Shown: piece after piece, positions 40,694 through 48,695 of the stretch | Numbering within the stretch: the stretch's first letter is position 1 | Layout: each line of letters starts with the position of its first letter | NCBI RefSeq assembly: GCF_003990355.1 | Contig: NZ_CP034670.1 | Location: forward strand, 372,001-436,000 | Direction of reading: 5' to 3' | Origin: Eikenella corrodens | GTDB taxonomy: Bacteria > Pseudomonadota > Gammaproteobacteria > Burkholderiales > Neisseriaceae | Length of the DNA: 64,000 nucleotides | Program-made: the position numbers and the translations under genes | Notes under the pieces: model-generated | What the model saw: the letters and a program-made list of their open reading frames with translations, nothing else | The model's database searches: none | What the model was told of the DNA's origin: nothing

Positions 40694-42451
40694 ATGTGCA
40701 GAAAACAGGTTTTCGGAGTATGGTGGCTGTTGGTATTTATGTCCGCCGCATATCTATGGGGCATATTAAGCATCCAGCATTATTACCCGTCCACTACAGA
40801 CTTATATGTCAATATTTATGTCGGCGGGTTGCTTGCCGTAGGATTGGCGGGGTGGGCAACGGCCTCCGATCGCAAGAAAATACCTATTTCTATCAGCACA
40901 TGGTTATGGTTGGGTTTGCTGATGCTCATATTGCTGCAACCGATATTAAATCAAATCGTTTATACTGATGGTTTGATATTCCCCGGTGCGACAATATTGT
41001 TCTGCCTATTGGTGTCGCTGGCGGTTTCTGGCTTGGATCGGGAGGAGAAGCGTAGGGCCGTAAATGTTATGGCCGTGGTTTTGCTGGCGGGGGGCATATT
41101 AACCGTTGCTACCCAAGTCATTCAATTGGTTTGGCCGGATAGCTGGTTAATCGGTTCGGTCGTGTTTGCAAGGAGTCCGGATAATCGGTTAACCGGAAAT
41201 ATCGCCCAAGTGAATCAGGCAGCGTTTGTCAGCTCATTAGGGATGGCTGCCGCTATCTATTTGTTTTATCTGAGCCGAACCTGGCTGGGGAAAATCATCT
41301 GTATCGTATTCACCGTTTGGTTGGTTATGGGAATCGGGTTTACTTCCAGCAGGGGCGGTTTTTTGCTCGGCCTTGCTGTTGTGTTGTGCAGCGGCCTTTT
41401 TTATGCCGGAGGGTGGAAAAAACGATTTGCTTCAGTTGTAGGCTTCGGTGTGCTATTTATAATCGGATATAATTTAGGCAGCAGATTGCTTCTTGCGTTT
41501 ATCGAAGATAGCAATACTGCCGTATCCAGGCTTACCAATGAGAGTATGGCATTACGGCAATATTTGCTGCAAGAGTCATGGATGGCGATAAAGGGGAATT
41601 GGTTAACAGGGATAGGCTGGGGGAACCTTAAGGGGTTCGGGTTGGATCATGCCGAGCAGCTCCAATGGTTTACACTGGCTCACCATGCCCATAACCTTAT
41701 CGCACAAATCGGGGCTGAGCTAGGTATACTCGGTTTGATAATAGTTTTCTGGTTTATTTTCTTATTAATCCGAAAGTTCGGATTTAATCTTTCTGCTGAT
41801 CGTGCATTTTCATTTACGATACTCGCAGTGATCGGGATGTACTCATTTAGCGAATATCCGCTATGGCATCTCCGCTTTATCATGATTACCGCTTTCTTTA
41901 TCGAGATTATATTAGCCGAGGATGGCGGAAAGAATAAAAAGGAAGTTAGTTTTAAGCTTCCAGTTGCTGCGATAAGCGGATTACTGGCAATAGGCAGTGT
42001 TTATTATATTATCCAGTATCAGAAATATCGGGATTTCAGCTATTTTTTACTTTCAGAAGAGATATCGGCAGAAGAAAAAATGCTTACTTATTCGCATCTT
42101 CCTCCCGTATTCGGATTTAGCGAGGAGAAAGAGTTAATGTTATTTATGCTGCTACCGATATCAGAAGACAATTTACAGGAACGCATTGCACTAGGGGATA
42201 GGGTATCATACAAGAATTTTAATGTTGATTTATTGATTAAACAGGGTAGCCTATTGGCAGTTGCCGGCAATTCTGAGCGGGCAGACCACTACTTTCGGGC
42301 GGCCTGCTTGCTGAATATGGCAACTAATTGCAATGAAGTAAATACATATTTGACCGAGATATCAAACGAGAACCCGGCGTATTACAAACCATATTTGAAC
42401 CGGTTTCATCAGTGGTATGAATCTAGATTTCATAAAAGGCTAAATAATTAA
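40694..42451 (+). CDS. O-oligosaccharyltransferase/O-antigen-ligase-like protein of the pilin locus
   Basis: The ATG at 40694 has AAGGGG 5 bp upstream; a longer frame begins inside pilA2 and is rejected. The 585-residue protein has about eleven hydrophobic segments and the Wzy_C-type motif with TGIGWGNLKGFGLDHAE, then LAHHAHNLIAQIGAELG, and a soluble C-terminal tail. It resembles PglL and TfpO, which glycosylate pilins. Location 17 bp after pilA2 supports a pilin-specific role. Gene order pilin - OTase - accessory protein recalls Pseudomonas tfpO loci, although no functional test is possible here. Confidence 0.8.
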   Translation: MCRKQVFGVWWLLVFMSAAYLWGILSIQHYYPSTTDLYVNIYVGGLLAVGLAGWATASDRKKIPISISTWLWLGLLMLILLQPILNQIVYTDGLIFPGATILFCLLVSLAVSGLDREEKRRAVNVMAVVLLAGGILTVATQVIQLVWPDSWLIGSVVFARSPDNRLTGNIAQVNQAAFVSSLGMAAAIYLFYLSRTWLGKIICIVFTVWLVMGIGFTSSRGGFLLGLAVVLCSGLFYAGGWKKRFASVVGFGVLFIIGYNLGSRLLLAFIEDSNTAVSRLTNESMALRQYLLQESWMAIKGNWLTGIGWGNLKGFGLDHAEQLQWFTLAHHAHNLIAQIGAELGILGLIIVFWFIFLLIRKFGFNLSADRAFSFTILAVIGMYSFSEYPLWHLRFIMITAFFIEIILAEDGGKNKKEVSFKLPVAAISGLLAIGSVYYIIQYQKYRDFSYFLLSEEISAEEKMLTYSHLPPVFGFSEEKELMLFMLLPISEDNLQERIALGDRVSYKNFNVDLLIKQGSLLAVAGNSERADHYFRAACLLNMATNCNEVNTYLTEISNENPAYYKPYLNRFHQWYESRFHKRLNN

Positions 42452-42468
42452 GGATTGGATGATACATT

Positions 42469-43233
42469 GTGAATAAAAGAGTGCGGTTTGCGGTAAAGCT
42501 GGCCGGATATCATTTGGGTGCAAATATTGTAGTGGCAGTATTGGTTGCTGGAGTAATTTTTGGCATATGGTATCCCTATCCGTATCGGCAAATGTTGGGC
42601 GGGCTGGAGCTTTTCTTCTTGGTTGTTTGTATCGACGTAGTGTGTGGTCCAATGCTTACAGCAGTATTGGCGGATCCGGAGAAGTCTGTCCGGGCTGTTG
42701 CTGTCGATATGGGGTTGGTAGTGTTGATTCAAATTTCGGCTTTATGCTACGGATTGCATACTGTAGCCATTGCACGGCCGGTGGCAGTTATGTTTGAAGT
42801 GGATCGTTTTGTGGTTGTCAGGGCAACCGACATTCATCAGGAATCATTAGCAAAGGCTACGGCACCATTTAACCGTTTGTCTTGGACGGGGGTTGAACGT
42901 GTAGCCGTGCGCCCCCCCCGCGATGGAGCCGAGAGTAATATGGATTTGGGTTTTTCATTAAATGGTGTCGAACCCAGTGCTAGGCCAGATCGCTGGGAGG
43001 CAGATAATGGTAGGGCTAGGGCTGCCGTACGGCAGAAGATGCGGCCATTGCTCCGTTTGCAGCAGCATTATCTGCATAATGCAGAGTTGGATAGTGCAGT
43101 ACAAAAAAGCGGATTGCCGGCAAACAAGCTGTACTATTTGCCATTTACCAGTGTGGAGAATAAGGGCTGGACGGTTCTTTTGGATGAGCAGGCAGATTTT
43201 AGGGGGTTTGTGCCGTTAGATGCTTTTTTTTAG
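42469..43233 (+). CDS. Type IV pilin accessory protein, FimB/TfpX-TfpZ family
   Basis: The 254-residue protein starts with GTG and has three N-terminal hydrophobic segments (about 11-34, 43-64 and 77-98) with YHLGANIVVAV and the FLVVCIDVVCGPMLTAVL stretch, then a soluble domain ending in VENKGWTVLLDEQ. This is the layout of FimB of Dichelobacter and the TfpX/TfpZ accessory proteins that modulate pilin assembly. It follows the oligosaccharyltransferase-like gene by 17 bp, presumably one transcript. In E. corrodens VA1 a FimB-like gene (pilB) was reported in the pilin locus; this is the likely equivalent. Confidence 0.78.
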   Translation: MNKRVRFAVKLAGYHLGANIVVAVLVAGVIFGIWYPYPYRQMLGGLELFFLVVCIDVVCGPMLTAVLADPEKSVRAVAVDMGLVVLIQISALCYGLHTVAIARPVAVMFEVDRFVVVRATDIHQESLAKATAPFNRLSWTGVERVAVRPPRDGAESNMDLGFSLNGVEPSARPDRWEADNGRARAAVRQKMRPLLRLQQHYLHNAELDSAVQKSGLPANKLYYLPFTSVENKGWTVLLDEQADFRGFVPLDAFF

Positions 43234-43915
43234 GGTAAGATTGTATCGATAGCTGCCATATGGCTAAAATTTTGGGGGCTGTACCAGGGGCTGTCAGTAT
43301 TCAGACTTACCTTAATCCCAATTCTGCTTTTGGATTTGCTGGTTGCCTGATGTGCAGCCTTCCTTTCGCACCCGATCGCGGCGGCGGACTTTGACAACGG
43401 TTCTACCTGTGCAGGCATACTCTCTCTATACCGATATCGCCGCACAATGTTTTAAAAATAGGGGTGAAACGGCCTGCCAAACCCTGATGGCGGCAGCATT
43501 TGCGGATGCTGCTCCAATTGCCGGATGAGGTAGCAGATCCGGCCACAGGCTACCTGCACGCACTATCTGCAATACTGCTTCGACAAACAAACGGTTGTCG
43601 GCAGCAGTACGCCCCACATCGCTTGTTTTGTCGCAAAGGTTCGATTTTGCCAATTGGGTATCGATGCGGGGATATCTGAATCATCAAAGTTGATATTTCA
43701 AAGTTCTAAATATCGGTAGACTGTGCTGTAAATCCAACTCATTCCGTACCGCCGTATCGCAGCTGTTCGGTTGGTGGTCGGTAATTTCAATCTGGTTTAA
43801 CCTCAGTATACTTCCTAGTAGCTTAAAATCCTGCTGGATTGGTGTGAAATCTGGGGCTAATCTAGTACAGCCCTTAATTATATGGCTTCTTATTTTTCAA
43901 ATCGGGAGAGAAGTA
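43234..43915. other. Long spacer between the pilin locus and tehB
   Basis: About 680 bp without an intact gene. Short frames such as the one around 43343-43528 (with DIAAQCFKNRGETACQTLM) may be remnants of a decayed gene but match nothing I know. A degenerate DUS lies near 43550. Confidence 0.45.
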
Positions 43916-44779
43916 ATGAATTCAGAACTCATCTGCTACAAAACCATGCCAGTATGGGATAAAGCCACTATTCCGGCAGCAGTTTTGTCGCAACACAACA
44001 CACAGGCCGGTACGTATGGCAAGCTGCGCGTATTGCGCGGACGGCTGAAGTTTTATGAATTGCAGGAAGACGGCACGGTGCTCGCGGAGCATGTGTTGCA
44101 GCCGAAAAGCGGGGTGTGGACGATTTATCCGCAGGCTTGGCACAAGGTGGAGCCGTTGGATGATGATTTTGCCGTGCAGCTGGAATTTCATTGCGAAAAA
44201 GCAGATTATTTCCACAAAAAATACGGTATGACTGCCACCCATTCAGCTATCTGCGAGGCGGTGCAAACCGTACCGCCGTGCAAGACCTTGGATTTAGGCT
44301 GTGGGCAGGGGCGCAATGCGCTGTTTTTGAGTTTGGCCGGATACGATGTGCATGCTGTGGACCACAGCTCGGCGGCAGTGGCTTCGGTGCTGGATATGGC
44401 TGCGCGCGAACAGTTGCCGCTGCGGGCGGATGCTTACGATATTAACGCCGCTGCTTTGAATGAAGATTACGATTTTATCTTTGCCACGGTGGTGTTTATG
44501 TTCCTCCAGGCAGGCCGTGTGCCACAGATTATTGCCGATATGCAGGCGCATGCTCGGCCCGGCGGCTATAATTTGATTGTGTCGGCAATGGATACGGCAG
44601 ACTACCCTTGCCATATGCCGTTTTCGTTCACATTCAAAGAAGATGAATTGCGGCAGTATTATGCTGACTGGGAATTACTTAAATACGAAGAAGCCGTAGG
44701 CTCGATGCACGCTACCGATGCGCAAGGGCGGTCGATTCAATTGAAGTTTGTGACGATGTTGGCGAAAAAGCCCGGTTGA
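43916..44779 (+). CDS. tehB: Tellurite-resistance methyltransferase TehB
   Basis: The ATG at 43916 has GGGAG at a proper distance. The 287-residue protein has an N-terminal cupin-like domain of about 95 residues (LRVLRGRLKFYELQEDG, GVWTIYPQAWHKVEPL) and a SAM-dependent methyltransferase domain (LDLGCGQGRN at 125-134, then VDHSSAAVASV and FIFATVVFMFL). This is the long TehB form also found in Haemophilus. It acts in the cytosol, methylating tellurite and possibly other oxyanions. It is a single gene ended by a DUS palindrome. Confidence 0.93.
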   Translation: MNSELICYKTMPVWDKATIPAAVLSQHNTQAGTYGKLRVLRGRLKFYELQEDGTVLAEHVLQPKSGVWTIYPQAWHKVEPLDDDFAVQLEFHCEKADYFHKKYGMTATHSAICEAVQTVPPCKTLDLGCGQGRNALFLSLAGYDVHAVDHSSAAVASVLDMAAREQLPLRADAYDINAAALNEDYDFIFATVVFMFLQAGRVPQIIADMQAHARPGGYNLIVSAMDTADYPCHMPFSFTFKEDELRQYYADWELLKYEEAVGSMHATDAQGRSIQLKFVTMLAKKPG

Positions 44780-44801
44780 GTAGTTGTGTATTTGTATGAA
44801 G

Positions 44802-44833
44802 AAAGGCTACCTGAAAATTTTCAGGTAGCCTTT
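44802..44833. terminator. Perfect DUS palindrome after tehB
   Basis: AAAGGCTACCTGAAAA is directly followed by its reverse complement, a 32-bp perfect palindrome with a T-run. Confidence 0.75.
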
Positions 44834-44968
44834 GGTGCGCATATGGGTAAGGCAATTATTCATACAAGATGTATGCTCATACAAGACGTATGGGCAGACG
44901 ATCGGATGTAATAGGCAGCCTGAGATTTTTGCTTCGCCAAAACTTACGGGGATTGTTGGATAGTGGAT

Positions 44969-45072
44969 TATAGTGAATTAACAAAAACCAGTACAGCGTT
45001 GGCTCGCCTTGCCGTACTATTTGTACTGTCTGCGGCTCGCCGCCTTGTCCTGGTTTTTGTTAATTCACTATA
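44969..45072 (+). mobile_element. Correia-type miniature element, 104 bp
   Basis: It runs from TATAGTGAATTAACAAAAA to TTGTTAATTCACTATA with the centre GTACTATTTGTACTG. A partial TAGTGGAT terminus directly before it may be the remnant of an earlier insertion. Confidence 0.88.
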
Positions 45073-45279
45073 CAATCGCCCCCGTTTTGTGCCCAGCCCT
45101 CTGTTTCTGTTATGATAGCCGTCTTTTTAGCCGTTCTTGAATACCACTCGGGCAGCCATATTTTTCAGGTAGCCTCAATCACATAGGCTACCTGAAAGTG
45201 TGAGCTTCAGCGAAGTGAACACATCAGCCCGACTAAAGCTAAAACCTAAATTCCTATTTTAAATATAAAGCACCACACC

Positions 45280-47151
45280 ATGTTTAACCGCTTATTCTCC
45301 TGGTTTGAAAACCGAGTCGACCCCTATCCTGCCAGCGAGCCGAAAACCCCGCGCAAGGGGCTGTTTGGCTTTATTTGGAGTAATCTTGAAGGCGTGCGCG
45401 GCTGGCTTGTGCTACTGGCGCTGCTCTCTGGCGGCATCGGCATTGGCGAAGCTTTGCTGTTTCAATTTATCGGCAAAATCGTCGATTGGCTCGGCCGCTA
45501 TACGCCCGAGACGCTGTTTGCCGAAAAAGGCTTGGCGCTCGTTGGCATGGGCGTGCTGATGGTGGTGCTGGTGATTTGGACGTTTTTTACTTCCTCCATC
45601 CGCCTGCAGGTATTGCAGGGCGTGTTCCCCATGCGCCTGCGTTGGAATTTCCACCGCCTGATGCTCGGCCAATCGCTCAGCTTTTATCAAGACGAATTTG
45701 CCGGCCGCGTGTCGGCCAAAGTGATGCAAACCGCGCTGGCTGTGCGCGATACGGTGATGACCATCGCCGATATGGTGATGTATGTGCTGGTGTATTTCAT
45801 CACTTCCGGTGTGATTTTGGTGGCGCTGGATGGCTGGCTGCTGCTGCCTTTCGTGGGCTGGCTCATCGGCTTCAGCCTGGTGATGCGCTTTCTGATTCCC
45901 AGGCTCGGCCAAACCGCCGCCCGCCAGGCCGATGCCCGCTCGCTGATGACCGGCCGCGTTACCGATGCCTATGCCAACATCGCCACGGTGAAACTCTTCT
46001 CCCACGGGGCGCGCGAAGCCGATTATGCCCGCCGCTCGATGGAGGAATTTATGGTCACCGTGCACGCCCAAATGCGGCTGGCCACGCTGCTCTACAGCGC
46101 CAGCGCCGCAGTAAACACCACGCTCACGCTTTCCACCGCCGTGCTCGGCATTTGGCTGTGGCACAATGGCCAAGTAGGCGTGGGCGCTGTGGCCACCGCC
46201 ACCGCGATGGCGCTGCGCGTGAACGGGCTCTCGCAATACATCATGTGGGAATCTGCCCGCCTGTTTGAGAATATCGGCACCGTGGCCGACGGCATGGGCA
46301 CGCTTTCCAAGCCGCAAACCATCCTCGATAAGCCCGATGCCAAGCCGCTGTTGGTGAACAAAGGCGAAATCTGCTTCAACCACATCGATTTCTCCTATGA
46401 GTCCGGCAAGCCCCTGCTCAACGGCTTCAGCCTGCACATCCGCCCCGGCGAAAAAGTCGGCCTCATCGGCCGCAGCGGTGCCGGCAAATCCACCATTGTG
46501 AATCTGCTGTTGCGTTTCTATGAGCCGCAAAGCGGCCAAATCTGCATCGATGGGCAAAATATCGATAGCGTTACCCAAGAAAGCCTACGCGCGCAAATCG
46601 GTTTGGTTACGCAAGACACCAGCCTGCTGCACCGCTCGGTGCGCGACAATATCGTCTACGGCCGCCCCGATGCCACCGAAGAAGACATGCTGCAAGCTGC
46701 CCGCCGTGCCGAAGCTGCCGAATTCATCCCCCAGCTTTCTGACGCCAAAGGCCGCAAAGGCTACGATGCCCACGTGGGCGAGCGCGGTGTGAAGCTTTCC
46801 GGCGGCCAGCGCCAGCGTATCGCCATCGCCCGTGTGATGCTCAAAGATGCACCAATTCTGCTTTTGGACGAAGCCACCAGTGCGCTCGATTCCGAAGTGG
46901 AAGCCGCCATCCAAGAAAGCCTCGACACCATGATGGAAGGCAAAACCGTTATCGCCATCGCCCACCGCCTCTCCACCATCGCCGCCATGGACCGCCTCAT
47001 CGTACTCGACAAAGGCCGTATCGTGGAAGAGGGAAACCACGCCGAACTCTTGGCCAAAGGCGGCCTCTACGCCAGCCTGTGGGCGCACCAGAGCGGCGGC
47101 TTTCTCAATGTGAAAGAGCCGGAGGCCGGGCAGGTACTTGAGAAGGAGTAA
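45280..47151 (+). CDS. ABC exporter, fused permease and ATPase
   Basis: The 623-residue half-transporter has about six membrane helices in residues 35-330 and an ATPase domain with Walker A GRSGAGKS at 397-404, signature LSGGQRQR near 506 and Walker B ILLLDEATSALD near 526. It belongs to the MdlB/MsbA-like exporters that work as homodimers or with a second half; no partner is adjacent. The N-terminus has a short basic cytosolic extension. Substrate is unknown. A Correia-type element follows 8 bp after the stop. Confidence 0.9.
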   Translation: MFNRLFSWFENRVDPYPASEPKTPRKGLFGFIWSNLEGVRGWLVLLALLSGGIGIGEALLFQFIGKIVDWLGRYTPETLFAEKGLALVGMGVLMVVLVIWTFFTSSIRLQVLQGVFPMRLRWNFHRLMLGQSLSFYQDEFAGRVSAKVMQTALAVRDTVMTIADMVMYVLVYFITSGVILVALDGWLLLPFVGWLIGFSLVMRFLIPRLGQTAARQADARSLMTGRVTDAYANIATVKLFSHGAREADYARRSMEEFMVTVHAQMRLATLLYSASAAVNTTLTLSTAVLGIWLWHNGQVGVGAVATATAMALRVNGLSQYIMWESARLFENIGTVADGMGTLSKPQTILDKPDAKPLLVNKGEICFNHIDFSYESGKPLLNGFSLHIRPGEKVGLIGRSGAGKSTIVNLLLRFYEPQSGQICIDGQNIDSVTQESLRAQIGLVTQDTSLLHRSVRDNIVYGRPDATEEDMLQAARRAEAAEFIPQLSDAKGRKGYDAHVGERGVKLSGGQRQRIAIARVMLKDAPILLLDEATSALDSEVEAAIQESLDTMMEGKTVIAIAHRLSTIAAMDRLIVLDKGRIVEEGNHAELLAKGGLYASLWAHQSGGFLNVKEPEAGQVLEKE

Positions 47152-47158
47152 GTCCAGT

Positions 47159-47264
47159 TATAGTGAATTAATAAAAACCAGTACAGCGTTGTCTCGCCTT
47201 GCCGTAACGTGTGTACTGTCTGCGGCTTGTGCCGCCTTGTCCTGATTTTTGTTAATCCACTATA
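47159..47264 (+). mobile_element. Correia-type miniature element, 106 bp
   Basis: It runs from TATAGTGAATTAATAAAAA to TTGTTAATCCACTATA with the centre GTAACGTGTGTACTG. It lies between the ABC gene and a DUS hairpin. Confidence 0.88.
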
Positions 47265-47284
47265 GTTGCCGCGCGAGCATAAAG

Positions 47285-47316
47285 AAAGGCTACCTGAAAA
47301 CTTTCAGGTAGCCTTT
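47285..47316. terminator. Inverted DUS pair between the ABC gene and ppk2
   Basis: AAAGGCTACCTGAAA and TTTCAGGTAGCCTTT with a 2-bp loop, serving convergent genes. Confidence 0.78.
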
Positions 47317-47329
47317 TGCCATATTTGCC

Positions 47330-48256
47330 TTAGTCCGCGTTCATATTGATGTTGTCTTTAAATTGTGCGTTGGGCACTTGCACGATCAGCGGATCAACCG
47401 GGCCGATGGCTTTGAGATCGCGGCCGGGGTAGTCGAGGGCGTGCAGGAAGAAGCGGATACAGTTGAGGCGGGCACGTTTTTTGTCGTCCGACTTGATGAT
47501 GGTCCAAGGCGCGTCGCCGGTGTGGGTGTGGAAGAACATGGTGTTTTTAGCTTCGGTGTAGTCGTCCCAACGGTCGAGCGATTCAATGTCTACAGGGGAA
47601 AGCTTCCAGTGTTTCAGAGGGTCGTCGCGGCGTGAGATGAAGCGGCGCAACTGTTCTTCGCGAGAAACGGAAAACCAGAATTTAAACAAGTGCATCCCGC
47701 TGTTTACCAACATGCGCTCCAATTCGGGTGCCTGGCGCATGAATTGCAGGTATTCGTGCGGCTCGCAAAAACCCATCACGCGCTCCACACCGGCGCGGTT
47801 GTACCAGGAACGGTCGAAAAACACCATTTCGCCGGCAGTGGGCAAGTGGTTGATATAGCGCTGGAAATACCATTGGCCGCGCTCGCGGTCGCTGGGCTTC
47901 TCCAAGGCCACCACGCGGGCGCCGCGCGGATTGAGGTGCTCCATATAGCGTTTGATGGTACCGCCCTTACCGGCAGCATCGCGGCCTTCAAATATGGCGG
48001 CAATGCGGCTGCCGCTATCTTTCACCCAGCTTTGTACTTTGAGCAGCTCGATTTGTAGCTTTTTCTTTTCTTTCTCATACACATTGCGGCTGATACGGGT
48101 GTGGTAGGGATAGCTTTCGGGCAGCGGTGCAACGGATGAATCTTCGCCGCTGCGATTGCCGCTGTATTGCAGTACTTTTTCTTCAAATACTTGCAGGCGG
48201 TCTTTGTGTTCGGCCAAATCGATTTCTTCAAATGGTTTGAGTTGGTGGTCGGTCAT
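47330..48256 (-). CDS. ppk2: Polyphosphate kinase 2
   Basis: PPK2 transfers phosphate between polyphosphate and nucleoside diphosphates, or AMP in some classes. The 308-residue protein has Walker A GRDAAGKGG at 91-99, Walker B and lid region FFDRSWYNRAGVERVMGFC at about 146-164, and FKFWFSVSREEQLRRF. The single domain and length fit class I. AAGGGG precedes the ATG. The preference for GDP or ADP cannot be read from the sequence. Confidence 0.94.
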   Translation of the reverse strand: MTDHQLKPFEEIDLAEHKDRLQVFEEKVLQYSGNRSGEDSSVAPLPESYPYHTRISRNVYEKEKKKLQIELLKVQSWVKDSGSRIAAIFEGRDAAGKGGTIKRYMEHLNPRGARVVALEKPSDRERGQWYFQRYINHLPTAGEMVFFDRSWYNRAGVERVMGFCEPHEYLQFMRQAPELERMLVNSGMHLFKFWFSVSREEQLRRFISRRDDPLKHWKLSPVDIESLDRWDDYTEAKNTMFFHTHTGDAPWTIIKSDDKKRARLNCIRFFLHALDYPGRDLKAIGPVDPLIVQVPNAQFKDNINMNAD

Positions 48257-48457
48257 GGTGTGCCCCTTATGGCGTGTTAGGAAATCAAATTTATCCTTTT
48301 AACTATTAAGGCCATTTTACATTAGGGCAGGCTACCTGAAAAGCGGATTCACCTTTTATCATTCATGCCAATCTGCTTATTTCAAGCAGGCATGAAGCCA
48401 GGAGGAGAACGATATGGTTGGGAGCGTAAGCTCTGCATTGTTCCTACTTGGAACAAC

Positions 48458-48563
48458 TATAGTGAATTAAATTTAAACCAGTACAGCGTTGGCTCGCCTT
48501 GCCGTACTATCTGTACTGTCTGCGGCTCGCCGCCTTGTCCTGATTCAAATTTAATTCACTATA
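48458..48563 (+). mobile_element. Correia-type miniature element, 106 bp
   Basis: Both ends carry the alternative terminus (TATAGTGAATTAAATTTAAA and AAATTTAATTCACTATA) and the centre is GTACTATCTGTACTG. Its left end supplies the stop codon of the short frame that starts at 48414. Confidence 0.88.
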
Positions 48564-48647
48564 TATGATTGAAGTATTTGTTTTCCCATACAAGGAGGGC
48601 CAATGCGGTATGAAAAATAAGCGTTTATTGCCTCCCGCCAAGAACAA

Positions 48648-48678
48648 AACAGCCCGAACCTTGCGGATTCGGGCTGTT
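48648..48678 (-). terminator. Terminator of the rpmH-yidC operon
   Basis: AACAGCCCGAA pairs with TTCGGGCTGTT across 9 bp, ending in TTTTGTT on the minus strand. It carries no DUS. Confidence 0.85.
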
Positions 48679-48695
48679 GCTAATTTTGCTATATC

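Larger units (their letters stand above)
44780..45279. other. Spacer between tehB and the ABC exporter gene
   Basis: About 500 bp without a gene. It contains the tehB terminator, a Correia-type element, a DUS hairpin at 45163-45197 and a piece of the DUS-linked repeat (GTGTGAGCTTCAGCGAAGTG) before the ABC gene. Confidence 0.6.
48257..48695. other. Spacer between ppk2 and yidC
   Basis: About 440 bp: a DUS near 48331, a very short frame with a strong Shine-Dalgarno (48414-48470), a Correia-type element and the yidC terminator. No normal gene. Confidence 0.55.
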
